Shown one piece after another: positions 45,572 to 54,566 of a DNA stretch of 64,000 nucleotides. The notes under the pieces are model-generated. The model saw only the letters and a program-made list of their open reading frames with translations, ran no database searches and was not told where the DNA came from. The number at the start of each line of letters is the position of its first letter. The stretch's first letter is position 1. The position numbers and the translations under genes were made by a program. Source of the DNA: Rhodobacter sp. 24-YEA-8 (GTDB lineage: Bacteria > Pseudomonadota > Alphaproteobacteria > Rhodobacterales > Rhodobacteraceae). Location: contig NZ_FNSK01000001.1 in NCBI RefSeq assembly GCF_900105075.1, forward strand, positions 2,245,001-2,309,000, written 5' to 3'.

Positions 45572-47033
45572 TTTCAGAATGAAACACGAGGGCGAACCGC
45601 CTGCTCGCCTGATTGCGCAGCTCCGCTTGCGCCTGAAAGAGGCGAACCATCCGCCGATGCTCGCCGAGATCCTCGCGCCCTTGATGGAATCCGAGGATGA
45701 ACTCGATCAGGAGGTCATGAACCAGATCACCGCATTGGTGAACGTGCTGGAAAACAACAAGGTGCCTGGCGCGGAGGCGATGGCCGCAATCCGCGAAGTG
45801 GTCGACGAGTTGATCGCCGCTTCGGATGCTGAAGGTGAAGACGACGAAGATTTTGCGGCGTTCTATAAGAACAAACCCGTTGCAAAGAAGCCGAACCTGA
45901 CCGCGCTTGTGTATAGCAAGATCAAGGGAAATCGCCCGAAGGTCCGCATCGACGGGCGCGGTCCCGGCTCCGGCACGGCGCAGAACACGAGCCGTGCGGC
46001 CTTGTCGGACGCTTTGCTTGCGCGCATGGACCGGCGCCACACTCCGACGATCGGGCGTGAGTTCGTCGGCCTCTCTCTGGGTGAAATGGCAATGCATGTT
46101 GTCCGCGCCAGCGGCCATCGCCCCATGGGCATGCGCGAAGCCATCAGGATGGCGACCCATAGCACGAGCGATTTCCCGTTGGTGCTCGAGGACGCACTGA
46201 ACAAGTCCATCGGTCGCCAGATGGAGCAGATCACGCCTGCATTGGCTCGCGCCGCGCATGAAATCTCGGCCGAGGATTATCGTCCTGGCAACCTGCTTTC
46301 GCTCTCTGCGTCCGGGATGCCGGGGGAAATCGCCGAGGGCGGCGAAATCAATCATGTCACGATCCACGAGGGCGGGGAGCGCAAGCCCGCGCCGCGGGAT
46401 TTCGGCGCGCTGTTCAGCCTGTCCAACAAGGCGATCTATAACGACGATCTGGCCATGTTTGATGAGATCGGCCGGAAGATGGTTGCGGGCGCGACCGAGC
46501 GCTTCCGGCAGGTCCTGCTGGAACCTTTGCTCGCGAACGCCGGTCTGGGCCACAATATGCGCGATGGCAAGGCGGTGTTCCATGCGGACCACAAGAACCT
46601 CGCGGCGGCCGGCGCCGCTCTGAACGTGACCAGCCTTTCAGAAGCGCGGCTCGCATTGCGCAGCCAGCGCGGCCAGTCGGGCGAGTATTACGCCATTGAG
46701 CCCTGGGCGCTTGTGGTGCCGCCGCAGCTCGAAACCGTGGCACAGCAGGTTCTGGCCGAGATCAATGCGACCAAAACGGCGGATGTGAACCCGTTCTCCG
46801 GCGCACTGGAGCTGATCGTGGAAGTTGGTCTGACCAGCCCGACGGCGTGGTATCTGATCGGTAATCCCGCCAGCAGTGACGGTCTCGCCTATTCCTATCT
46901 CGATGGTCAGGCCGGGCCGCGCGTCGAATCCAAGCCCGGCTGGGAAACCCTCGGAACCGAGTTCCGGCTGGTCTGGGCGCTGGACGCCCGCTTCGTCTCT
47001 TACGCATCGTGGTTCAGGAACCCCGGCGCGTAA
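45561..47033 (+). CDS. Phage major capsid protein with scaffold-like N-terminus
   Basis: The 490-residue product has an acidic helical N-terminal part of about 110 residues, suitable as a cleavable scaffold, followed by a Mu gpT-like major head domain. Typical stretches are DFGALFSLSNKAIYNDDLAMFDEIGRK and the C-terminal WYLIGNPASSDGLAYSYLDGQ. The protease immediately upstream would process it. No terminase, portal or tail genes are present, so it is either a remnant or a satellite that borrows those parts. Confidence 0.85.
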   Translation: MPLDFRMKHEGEPPARLIAQLRLRLKEANHPPMLAEILAPLMESEDELDQEVMNQITALVNVLENNKVPGAEAMAAIREVVDELIAASDAEGEDDEDFAAFYKNKPVAKKPNLTALVYSKIKGNRPKVRIDGRGPGSGTAQNTSRAALSDALLARMDRRHTPTIGREFVGLSLGEMAMHVVRASGHRPMGMREAIRMATHSTSDFPLVLEDALNKSIGRQMEQITPALARAAHEISAEDYRPGNLLSLSASGMPGEIAEGGEINHVTIHEGGERKPAPRDFGALFSLSNKAIYNDDLAMFDEIGRKMVAGATERFRQVLLEPLLANAGLGHNMRDGKAVFHADHKNLAAAGAALNVTSLSEARLALRSQRGQSGEYYAIEPWALVVPPQLETVAQQVLAEINATKTADVNPFSGALELIVEVGLTSPTAWYLIGNPASSDGLAYSYLDGQAGPRVESKPGWETLGTEFRLVWALDARFVSYASWFRNPGA

Positions 47034-47041
47034 TCGTTAGG

Positions 47042-47124
47042 GGGTGGGTTTGTTTCCTCCTTTCCCACCCTTGGGGCTCCGGGAAGCCCATAAGCGCCAG
47101 CTCAGCTTCGGGACGGGCTGGCGC
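47042..47124 (+). terminator. Hairpins after the capsid gene
   Basis: Two stems follow the stop codon: GGGTGGG with CCCACCC (47042-47070), and an 8-bp stem GCGCCAGC with GCTGGCGC (47094-47101 and 47117-47124), followed by a T/C-rich tract. They should end the capsid transcript. Confidence 0.55.
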
Positions 47125-47228
47125 GTCCCTCTTTCAAAACATGTGGATAACCGGTTGGCAAACTTCCGATCCGCCGTAAATCGCAATCAGACACGATCTT
47201 CTCACCGACGCTAACCAGGCCGAACCAG

Positions 47229-47435
47229 ATGACCAAATTTACACCTCTTTTCGCGAAGGCGCGCACTGCCGCGCAGCTCTTCGACATGAGTGAAGATGAG
47301 TTTGTTCGCTTGGTGGAGAATGGCCACTTGCCGCCTGCGGCCGATATTGGCGGCGGGATCAGGCGGTGGGATGTCGACCGGCTGCGGAAGATCGCGGTGG
47401 GTGAGGCGGCAGATGAAGGGCCGATGGAATGGTGA
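47229..47435 (+). CDS. AlpA-like excisionase / helix-turn-helix protein
   Basis: The 68-residue product has a winged helix-turn-helix pattern typical of AlpA/Xis proteins (DMSEDEFVRLVENGHLPPAADIGGGIRRWDVDRLRK). Such proteins help excision and control integrase genes. It overlaps the integrase start by 7 bp, supporting a joint recombination module. Confidence 0.75.
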   Translation: MTKFTPLFAKARTAAQLFDMSEDEFVRLVENGHLPPAADIGGGIRRWDVDRLRKIAVGEAADEGPMEW

Positions 47436-48433
47436 AGAAGAAATACCTTTTCTCTCCGAAGCCGGGCTTTCTCTATGTCCGCAAGGGCGGGCGCTACCTT
47501 GGCCGAATTACGGCGGATGAGGGCACCGAAGAGTTTGATCGCCAATATTGGCAGATCCTCACGGGCAAGGTCTTCGCGGCGAAGCGGTCGTGGAAGGCGC
47601 TGATTGCAAGCTACCGTCGCTCGGATCGCTGGGTAAATCTGAAGTCCACGACCCGCGCCTTCTATGAGCCTGTTATGACCTATGTCCTCGAGAAGAACGG
47701 GGATAAGGATATGACGAAAATGCAGCGCAAGGATGTGCTGGCAGCGATGCAGGCCAATACCCACCGCGCGCGGTTCGCCAATGCAATCCCTTCGGTCCTT
47801 TCTGTTATCTGCGAGCATGCGATTGATCTGGGCTGGATCAAGGAAAACCCCGCGAAGGGTATTCGCAAGATCAAGATCCCGAAGGAGAAGCAGCGTCCGC
47901 ATATCGTTCCGACCGATGCGGATGTGAAGGCTTTCCGGGCGCGGGCCTCAGAGCGTGCGCTCCTGATCTTTGAAATCGGGGTTGGCACGGTGCAGCGCCC
48001 GGGCGACTGGGTCGGGTTCACCTGGGGCGACTATGATGGCTCGACCCTGAAGCTGCGCCAGAACAAGACCGATGTCCCCCTGAAGCTGCCCTGCACCCCG
48101 CTTCTCAAAGCAGCGCTGGACAGGGCAAAAGCATCGCTCGGGGCCGAACCCCATCCCGCACGGACCATTCTGACAACGGTCAGGGGCGAGCGTCTGACCT
48201 ACAACGGCCTGTTGCAGATCATGCGGAAGGAGCGCGCCCGCCTCGGCATGGCCAAGGCCTTCGACCAGCATGGCCTGCGCTATCGCGGCGTCATGGAACT
48301 GGCCTGGGCTGGTTGTGATGATGACGAGATCGCCAGCTTCAGCGGGCACACCACCAAGGCGATGATCATCAAATATGCCGGTGAGGCTCGGCAGATCATG
48401 CGGGCCATACAGGCGGCGAGTAAGCGGCAGTGA
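47429..48433 (+). CDS. int: Tyrosine-recombinase integrase
   Basis: The 334-residue integrase has a core-binding domain at about residues 65-150. Its catalytic residues are R190, H281/R284 (HGLR), H307 (SGHTT) and Tyr316; the second-position Lys is in the expected beta-hairpin (LRQNKTD). All required residues are present, so it may be active. It ends 87 bp before tRNA-Trp, the probable attachment locus, but on the 5' side of that tRNA, opposite to the usual 3'-end insertion. It is coupled to the AlpA-like gene. Confidence 0.92.
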   Translation: MVKKKYLFSPKPGFLYVRKGGRYLGRITADEGTEEFDRQYWQILTGKVFAAKRSWKALIASYRRSDRWVNLKSTTRAFYEPVMTYVLEKNGDKDMTKMQRKDVLAAMQANTHRARFANAIPSVLSVICEHAIDLGWIKENPAKGIRKIKIPKEKQRPHIVPTDADVKAFRARASERALLIFEIGVGTVQRPGDWVGFTWGDYDGSTLKLRQNKTDVPLKLPCTPLLKAALDRAKASLGAEPHPARTILTTVRGERLTYNGLLQIMRKERARLGMAKAFDQHGLRYRGVMELAWAGCDDDEIASFSGHTTKAMIIKYAGEARQIMRAIQAASKRQ

Positions 48434-48520
48434 ACAGAACGGGACCAGAACAGGAAACTGATAACATGAGTGATAACCGCTTGACGCCCCCCGGCAAAAA
48501 ACCTAATGAAACCGCATCAA

Positions 48521-48596
48521 AGGGGTATAGCTCAGCTGGTAGAGCGACGGTCTCCAAAACCGTAGGTCGCGGGTTCGAACCCTGCTGCCCCTGCCA
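48521..48596 (+). tRNA. tRNA-Trp (anticodon CCA)
   Basis: The 76-nt tRNA has a 7-bp acceptor AGGGGTA with TGCCCCT, D-arm AGCTC..GAGC, and anticodon stem ACGGT..ACCGT around CTCCAAA. The T-arm has GGTTCGAACCC and the 3' CCA is encoded. In this bacterial group tRNA-Trp normally precedes secE-nusG. That is not the case here, so either the downstream DNA was inserted or this is a phage-carried copy. Confidence 0.95.
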
Positions 48597-48909
48597 ATAG
48601 AACCAAAGAGTTAGTGGTTCGACTCGCCGACATCCATGACCACTTGGTAGTTTAGTCGGGAACACTTGCCGCGAATCCCCCACGTAAAAGCCACCGGCCT
48701 TAGACCGAGGACTTCGCAATCCAGACGCCTGCGGTGATCAGTCTGCTCAGAGCCTGGAACGGACAGAGCGCAGCCCGGGGATGGCGCGGATCATGTCGCC
48801 CATCCAAAGCTCCGGACCAGCGCACAGGCCCCTTCGGTTATGGCCCCGATCAGGATGGCGAGATCCGGTTCAGGCGCCCGGGCGTCGCGCTGCTCGAGCA
48901 ACCCATAGA
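48597..48909. other. Gene-free interval after tRNA-Trp
   Basis: No intact gene is visible. On the minus strand a frame from about 48960 down to 48793 (ALVIYGLLEQRDARAPEPDLAILIGAI...) may be the shifted C-terminal tail of the endolysin remnant. Confidence 0.3.
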
Positions 48910-49257
48910 TCACCAGTGCCCGGGCGAGATAGCGCGCGATAACCCGAGCGCGCGATCTGCGCGCTGATAGTTCTCGCGCCAGATGAGCTGGAAACAGCCC
49001 CGGCCATAGCCCGCCTTGCCGGCTTGGTCGACTGTGCCGTATTTCCTGCACTTGCCGCGCCCATATTCCCGGATCGGCTGCGCGGTCTGCGCCGTGTCGT
49101 GGTAAGCCGTCGCGAGAATACAGACGCGGAAGCTGCGCGGCAGGGTCTTGGCGGCGGCAAGGACCGCGTTCACGCCATCCACCTGCGCCTGTTTCAGGCT
49201 GCCGCCAAACAGCGGTCGGATCGCGACAAAGAGTGCCTCGGTCATGGCGATCTCCAT
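48910..49257 (-). pseudogene. Decayed phage endolysin (family 19 glycosidase-like)
   Basis: The minus-strand frame from ATG 49257 reads TEALFVAIRPLFGGSLKQAQVDG, then AYHDTAQTAQPIREYGRGKCRKYG, then GYGRGCFQLIWRENYQRAD. This is the pattern of chitinase-like phage lysozymes that cut cell-wall glycan. After about 105 residues the similarity stops with a frame change, and the C-terminal third is missing or shifted. Confidence 0.65.
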
Positions 49258-49471
49258 GATGGGAAAAGCCCGGCGCGGCGGTCGGCGGGATACAGGCAAA
49301 ATTACCTACGCAATCTCGCCGTCTATCGTCGCGGCGGCGTTGCAGCTATCAAGGCCACATAGTGAGTAACCGATTGTAATCTTGTTGTTTAATCAGTTGG
49401 CGGCATTACCCGCACGTTGCGTAAATAGTTGTGTCATTGAGATTTTACGAGTTAAGCGGAATTAACCGCTG

Positions 49472-49508
49472 AAGCCCGTCGGTGCGAGAGCCCGTCGGGC
49501 TTTCGTAT
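49472..49508 (+). terminator. Terminator-like hairpin with T-run
   Basis: A 7-bp stem AAGCCCG with CGGGCTT (49472-49478 and 49496-49502) is followed by TCGTATTTTT. No plus-strand gene remains upstream, so it is probably a leftover from deleted phage DNA. Confidence 0.5.
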
Positions 49509-49637
49509 TTTTGCCGTGCGGACGCGCCCGCCATGCAGAAACGGCCACACAGGTTCCGGATCCAAACTTCCGGTTTTCGCCATGTTTTTCGGTGCACCCG
49601 TTACCTTTACCTTTCGCTGTCAATGCCCTGCCAGCGA

Positions 49638-49933
49638 TCACGGCTCACCCCGCCCCCACCAGAGCGGGGGTGGGATATCACGGTCTCGGCTGCAATTTCT
49701 CCAGCTGCGCCCGCTGATCACCCGTTCCGGCTGGCCCATGTCCGCGCCGAGCGCATTCCCCGCGATGGCCATGCCAACAGCGGTCGGGATTTCCCAGATC
49801 AGGTCACAGGGCCTGATCGGCCGGCGCCGGGCCCGGACTTTGCCCGCGTGATACATCGCGCGACCGGAGAACGCGGCCAGCAGCGCGGTCGCAGCCCCGC
49901 CGATGAATTGGTTGATGGTTGCAATCAGGCCGG
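49638..49933 (-). pseudogene. Phage holin remnant
   Basis: The minus-strand frame reads GLIATINQFIGGAATALLAAFSG, then RRRPIRPCDLIWEIPTAVGMAIAGNALGADMG. This resembles a LydA-type holin with an N-terminal amphipathic helix and a membrane segment. I find no good start codon, and the third membrane segment is lost. Together with the endolysin remnant it marks a dead lysis cassette. Confidence 0.5.
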
Positions 49934-50015
49934 GACCGGGCGGAGATCGCGCAGCGGGATGTCGTTCAAAAGCGCCTCCTGCGCGTCAGAGCATTGCGGC
50001 GATCACGGTCGCCCG

Positions 50016-50390
50016 TCAGCGCGATATCCGGTGATGAGGGTCACCACCAGGTTCTCTGGCGAGTGATATCCCGCATATTCCTGACTGTTCTGGGGCCCTA
50101 CGAGCGGAAATCCTGTTCCCGAGCAGCCGGAAGTCGGTCCGAAACGTGGCGCAAATGAACATGACACCGCCGATTTCCAGCACTCTCTTCTGCGCCCGGT
50201 TCTTCCCTGCATCTTCAACCAGTCCGCAAAGCACATCGTCGCCATCGATGCGGAAGTGATAATAGTCATGAATGTCGGGGAGAACGTAAACCATTTCAGA
50301 TACGATCAAATTCGAAATCCGCGAGAGCAGATCAGGCCAACGCAGTTGTCGGTTGTTGGCGAGGCCGCCGGCAAGGATCAGCGCATCCAC
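50016..50390 (-). CDS. Unknown small protein, uncertain
   Basis: The open frame of 124 codons has a plausible protein-like N-terminal part (MDALILAGGLANNRQLRWPDLLSRISNLIVSEMVYVLPDIHDYYHF). The end looks non-coding. Base composition here is lower in GC than the neighbours, in line with phage DNA. No family is recognised; it may be a truncated phage gene upstream of the holin. Confidence 0.35.
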   Translation of the reverse strand: MDALILAGGLANNRQLRWPDLLSRISNLIVSEMVYVLPDIHDYYHFRIDGDDVLCGLVEDAGKNRAQKRVLEIGGVMFICATFRTDFRLLGNRISARRAPEQSGICGISLAREPGGDPHHRISR

Positions 50391-50573
50391 GGCTTCCGAC
50401 GCCCGCCCAGGAGACGGTCATTTTTCCATGTTGCGCGGCTCATGCACTGGCGGGCCCCGGTCTCCCTGCGGTTCCGCTCAAAAATCGGGCGCGGGCGGGT
50501 GACCTGAGCCAGGACGAAAACCGCAGGCCTGGCGGATTGACGCCGCTTTGTCCCGGCCACCCCCGGCAAAGAC

Positions 50574-50598
50574 GGAACCGGACTACATCTTTCACGTT
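50574..50598 (+). promoter_or_regulatory. EcfG-type general stress promoter
   Basis: GGAAC (50574-50578), 16 nt, then CGTT (50595-50598) is an exact match to the alphaproteobacterial EcfG sigma-factor consensus. It sits 86 bp upstream of the small membrane protein gene at 50684. Confidence 0.75.
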
Positions 50599-50683
50599 CC
50601 TCTCAGGATGCGGCACCCGATCCCCTGCCGCCTCATCAGCTTGTATTCAATCGCCTGCACAGGCGCTTTCGGGAGGGACGTTG

Positions 50684-50758
50684 ATGAACAGCATCATCTA
50701 TCTGGTAGGCCTTGTGGTCGTGGTTCTGGCGATCTTGTCTTTTCTTGGCCTGCGCTGA
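50684..50758 (+). CDS. 24-residue membrane peptide
   Basis: ATG 50684 follows GGGAGGGA by 5 nt and encodes a 24-residue, almost wholly hydrophobic peptide (NSIIYLVGLVVVVLAILSFL) ending in LR. The promoter, ribosome binding site and the 12-bp gap to the next gene support expression. It would span the membrane once. Function is unknown. Confidence 0.7.
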   Translation: MNSIIYLVGLVVVVLAILSFLGLR

Positions 50759-50770
50759 GGAGGGGCCGGA

Positions 50771-51835
50771 ATGGAACGTACAGAAACCATGACATCCGCT
50801 GCGGCACCGCGCCGCGACGTCACAGGCTCCTACATAGACTGGGCTGCCATTCTCGGCGGCACGGTGGTTGCAGCCGCGATCGGCGGGCTTTTCACCACCT
50901 TTGGCGCTGCTTTGGGTCTGTCAACGATCTCGGCCGAGCCCGGCGAAGGATCTCTCAATCTCTGGCTGGTCGTCACAGCCATCTGGCTCGTGATCTCGCT
51001 GGTCGTAAGCTATCTGGCCGGCGGCTATATCGCGGGCCGGATGCGGCGGCGGGTCGATGACGCAACCGCCGATGAGGTGTCGGCACGCGACGGCATCAAT
51101 GGCCTCGTCGTCTGGGGTCTGGGAATGCTGGTCACGACCTGGATTGCCGCAGGTGCCATCAGCGGCGCCGCTTCGGGGGTCGGGACGGCTGCGACGGCTG
51201 CCGGATCGGCAGTGGGCGGTGTGGTCCAGGGCGCAGGAGCGGTTGCAGGAGGCGCGATCCAGGGCGTCACCCAGGCTGTGGGCGCAACTTTGCCCGACGA
51301 TGCCGATGAAGGGCTGATGGATTACATAAACAGCACCCTTATGCGCCCCGGGGTCGACGGCATTCGTCAGGGCGTGCAGCAGGCCGACGGCACCACCTCG
51401 TCCGGAACGCCATCGATGGATGACGCGGAACTCGCACGGCAAAGCGGCGTGGTTCTGGGCAATGTGATGCGGACGGGCGCGATTTCCGACGGTGATCGTG
51501 CCTTCCTGATCGCCGCCGTCGCGCGTCGTACCGGACAAACCGAGGCCGAGGTTGAGGCCCGCGTGGATCAGGCCGTAACGGCGGTCCAGGAGGCACGCTC
51601 GAAAGCAGAGGCCGCCGTCGCGGAGGCGCGCGCCGAGGCCGGGCGTCTGGCCAAAGAGGCGGAAGAGACCGCCATCGCCGCAGCCGAGACCGCACGTAAA
51701 AGCGCGATCCTGACCGCCTTCCTGCTGACCGCCGCCGCATTGGTGGCCGGTGCCGCCGCCGTCGCCGGCGCGGTACGCGGGGGCCGTCATCGCGACGAGA
51801 ACCGCATCTGGGGCGGGTTCAGCTACCGGATCTGA
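50771..51835 (+). CDS. Stress-linked membrane protein with Ala/Gly-rich core
   Basis: The 354-residue protein has two membrane helices in its first 90 residues (WAAILGGTVVAAAIGGLFTTF; LWLVVTAIWLVISLVVSYLAGG) and a third near 120. A low-complexity Ala/Gly/Val stretch follows. A helical Glu/Ala-rich region at about 240-310 resembles a coiled coil, and a final membrane helix sits near 320. YrzE/PhnA-like proteins have similar layouts; no enzymatic motif is seen. It probably shares the EcfG promoter with the 24-residue peptide. Confidence 0.75.
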   Translation: MERTETMTSAAAPRRDVTGSYIDWAAILGGTVVAAAIGGLFTTFGAALGLSTISAEPGEGSLNLWLVVTAIWLVISLVVSYLAGGYIAGRMRRRVDDATADEVSARDGINGLVVWGLGMLVTTWIAAGAISGAASGVGTAATAAGSAVGGVVQGAGAVAGGAIQGVTQAVGATLPDDADEGLMDYINSTLMRPGVDGIRQGVQQADGTTSSGTPSMDDAELARQSGVVLGNVMRTGAISDGDRAFLIAAVARRTGQTEAEVEARVDQAVTAVQEARSKAEAAVAEARAEAGRLAKEAEETAIAAAETARKSAILTAFLLTAAALVAGAAAVAGAVRGGRHRDENRIWGGFSYRI

Positions 51836-51999
51836 TCGGCATAAGACAGACCCGGGGCGCGTCTGAATGGCGTGCCCCGATAAACCGCAGAGGAACGACG
51901 CGGTAATGAGGCGCCCCACCCAGGTGAAAGAGACGGCGCCACGGGCCTCTGACGTCACTGCCCGGCGCCACACTTTCCCACCTTTGAAAGGCAGGACAG

Positions 52000-54048
52000 A
52001 TGGCACGCAAATCCTATGACACAGCCACCGGAAATTCCGGAGAGACACAGCAGCGCGGCGGCGAGGCTCTCACGACGAATCATGGCATTCCGGTTTCTGA
52101 CAACCAGAACTCGCTGCGCGCGGGTGCCCGGGGGCCGACGCTTCTCGAAGATTTCCTGCTGCGCGAGAAGATCTTCCATTTCGACCATGAACGCATCCCC
52201 GAGCGTATCGTTCATGCCCGTGGCTCGGCCGCGCATGGGGTGTTCACCTGCACCGATCCGATCCCGGACCTCAGCCGCGCCAGCCTGTTTGCAGAGAAAG
52301 GCAAGGAAACGCCGGTCTTCGCACGGTTCTCCACGGTCGCGGGCGGGGCCGGATCGGTCGATACGCCGCGCGATGTGCGGGGCTTTGCGGTCAAATTCTA
52401 TACCGATCAGGGCAACTGGGATCTGGTCGGCAACAATATCCCGGTCTTCTTCATACAGGACGCGATCAAGTTTCCGGACCTGATCCATTCGGTGAAGATG
52501 GAGGCCGACAAGGGCTATCCGCAGGCGGCTTCGGCGCATGATACCTTCTGGGATTTCATCTCGCTGATGCCCGAAAGCCTGCATACGGTGATCTGGGCGA
52601 TGTCTGACCGCGCCATTCCGCGCAGCCTGCGGATGATGGAGGGCTTCGGCGTTCACACCTTCAAACTGGTGAATGCCCAAAGCGAGGTGCGTTTCGTCAA
52701 GTTCCACTGGCGCCCGGTTCTGGGCACTCAGTCGCTGATCTGGGACGAAAGCGCGAAACTCCAGGGCGCCGACAATGACTATCACCGCCGCGACCTCTAT
52801 GAGGCGATTGCGGCAGGCGATTTCCCCGAATGGGATTTCGCGGTGCAGGTCTTCGATCAGACCCTGGCTGACAGCCTGCCCTATGACGTGCTCGACCCCA
52901 CAAAGATCATCCCCGAAGAGGTGGTGCCGCTGCGCGTGATCGGCCGCATGACCCTGAACCGCAACCCCGACAACCATTTCGCCGAGACAGAACAGGCGGC
53001 CTTCCTGCCTTCGAACATCGTGCCGGGGATCGATTTCAGCGATGATCCGCTGCTGCAGGGGCGGCTGTTCTCTTATCTCGACACGCAGAAATCGCGGCTG
53101 GGCACGACGAATTTTCACCAGATCCCGGTGAATGCGCCGAAATGCCCCTATGCCAATATGATGCGCGACGGGCTGATGCAGACCGCCGTGCCGCAGGGCC
53201 GTGCGAATTACGAGCCGAACAGCCTCGATCAGGCCGGCGAGAACCCAGGTCCGCGCGCCGGCACTGCGGGTTTTGTCACCGCCCCGCAGGAGGTTGCGGG
53301 TGAAAAGCTACGGATCCGCGCCGAGAGCTTTGGTGATCATTACAGCCAGCCGCGGATGTATTGGCGCTCGATGACGGAAAATGAACAGGCGCATATCGCC
53401 TCGGCCTTCGTCTTCGAACTGTCGAAGGTGGGGCTTGGCCATGTACGCGCGCGGATTCTGTCGCATCTGCGGGTGATCGACGAAGATCTCGGCACGCGCG
53501 TGGCGGACGGGCTGGGGATCGGGCTGCCAGAGCCTGCCAGACCCTTCCGCGCGCCGCTGGATCTTGATCCTTCGGACGCGCTGTCGATCCAGAAAAACTG
53601 GAACGAGACGCTGAAGGGCCGCAAGATCGGCCTTCTGATCGCCGAAGGGTCGGACAAGGAGGGCATCGACAAACTGACCAGGGCCATCGAGGCCGAAGGC
53701 GGCACGGTCTTTACCGTCGCGCCGAAGGTCGGCCCGCTGAAGCTCAAAGGCGGCAGCATCACCCCGGACGGCCAGCTTGCAGGCAGCCCATCGGTGCTGT
53801 TCGATGCCATCGCCATGATCCTGATGCCCGATCAGGCAGAAAAGCTGGCGAAAGACAGCGCTGCCATCGGCTTTGTGATGGATGCTTTCGCCCATCTCAA
53901 AGCCATCGGCCATTGCAAGGGTTCGGCGGTGATCCTGACCCGCGCCGGGATCAAGGACGGCGCGGGCATCGGCCCGTGGGAGGATCTGCCCGACACCGCA
54001 AAGCGCCGTTACTGGGCGCGCGAGGCGGGGCTGCGTGATCTTGCATGA
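52000..54048 (+). CDS. katE: Large-subunit catalase HPII (KatE)
   Basis: This monofunctional heme catalase disproportionates hydrogen peroxide. The 682-residue product has the distal His in [10 protein letters not shown] (about residue 75), Asn in GNNIPVFF (about 148) and the proximal Tyr in [14 protein letters not shown] (about 362). The C-terminal 130 residues form the DJ-1/PfpI-like domain of large catalases ([14 protein letters not shown]). It lies in the stress cluster, though I see no exact EcfG motif in its 164-bp upstream gap. It is followed by a fossil gene. Confidence 0.96.
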   Translation: MARKSYDTATGNSGETQQRGGEALTTNHGIPVSDNQNSLRAGARGPTLLEDFLLREKIFHFDHERIPERIVHARGSAAHGVFTCTDPIPDLSRASLFAEKGKETPVFARFSTVAGGAGSVDTPRDVRGFAVKFYTDQGNWDLVGNNIPVFFIQDAIKFPDLIHSVKMEADKGYPQAASAHDTFWDFISLMPESLHTVIWAMSDRAIPRSLRMMEGFGVHTFKLVNAQSEVRFVKFHWRPVLGTQSLIWDESAKLQGADNDYHRRDLYEAIAAGDFPEWDFAVQVFDQTLADSLPYDVLDPTKIIPEEVVPLRVIGRMTLNRNPDNHFAETEQAAFLPSNIVPGIDFSDDPLLQGRLFSYLDTQKSRLGTTNFHQIPVNAPKCPYANMMRDGLMQTAVPQGRANYEPNSLDQAGENPGPRAGTAGFVTAPQEVAGEKLRIRAESFGDHYSQPRMYWRSMTENEQAHIASAFVFELSKVGLGHVRARILSHLRVIDEDLGTRVADGLGIGLPEPARPFRAPLDLDPSDALSIQKNWNETLKGRKIGLLIAEGSDKEGIDKLTRAIEAEGGTVFTVAPKVGPLKLKGGSITPDGQLAGSPSVLFDAIAMILMPDQAEKLAKDSAAIGFVMDAFAHLKAIGHCKGSAVILTRAGIKDGAGIGPWEDLPDTAKRRYWAREAGLRDLA

Positions 54049-54057
54049 CTGGCAGGG

Positions 54058-54210
54058 CCATGACGCCGAGGGCGGAGGAGATCGTCTGTCCCACCGATGC
54101 GGGTCTTTATTGCGCGCCGGGGATTTCTACATCGCCCCCTCCGCCCAGCGCCGCGCGCGCTGGTGACCCATGGCCATTCCGACCCTGCAAGGCGCCACCA
54201 TGATCCGGAC
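54058..54210 (+). pseudogene. Fossil of a ligase-associated DNA-repair exonuclease
   Basis: Right after katE, one frame reads IVCPTDAGLYCAP; one base is then missing, and another frame reads DFYI and RALVTHGHSDPAR. This matches the start of the metallo-beta-lactamase-fold exonucleases that accompany DNA ligases, whose motif is THGHSDHAR. The rest is gone. The remaining 54211-54566 stretch has short protein-like pieces I cannot identify. Confidence 0.5.
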
Positions 54211-54566
54211 CACTTCCTGTTGCAGGTCACGCGGGACGAGGCCTGGCGCGGGCGCATCGGTGACATGCTGGCGCGCAATCCCCATATCGAGCTGCGCGCG
54301 CTGCCTCGCGTCGCGCCAATGGCGGCGCCCCTGTTGCCGGAGATGGGCAGCCTCCGGTGCCCCGCCGCGCGAGGGTGCGGTCAGCCTGCGCCATATGGCA
54401 GCCGGCGGGCGCGACATTGCCGATCCGGCCTATGAACCACTGGCAGCGGGCGGTATCGAGCTTGCCTGTTCGGCGAGGATCTTCGCGCTGCCCGTTCCGG
54501 GGCGTGGCAGGCGGGACCGGTGAAAGACGCGGTACATCCGGGGCAACAGCTGAAGGACGGCGCATC

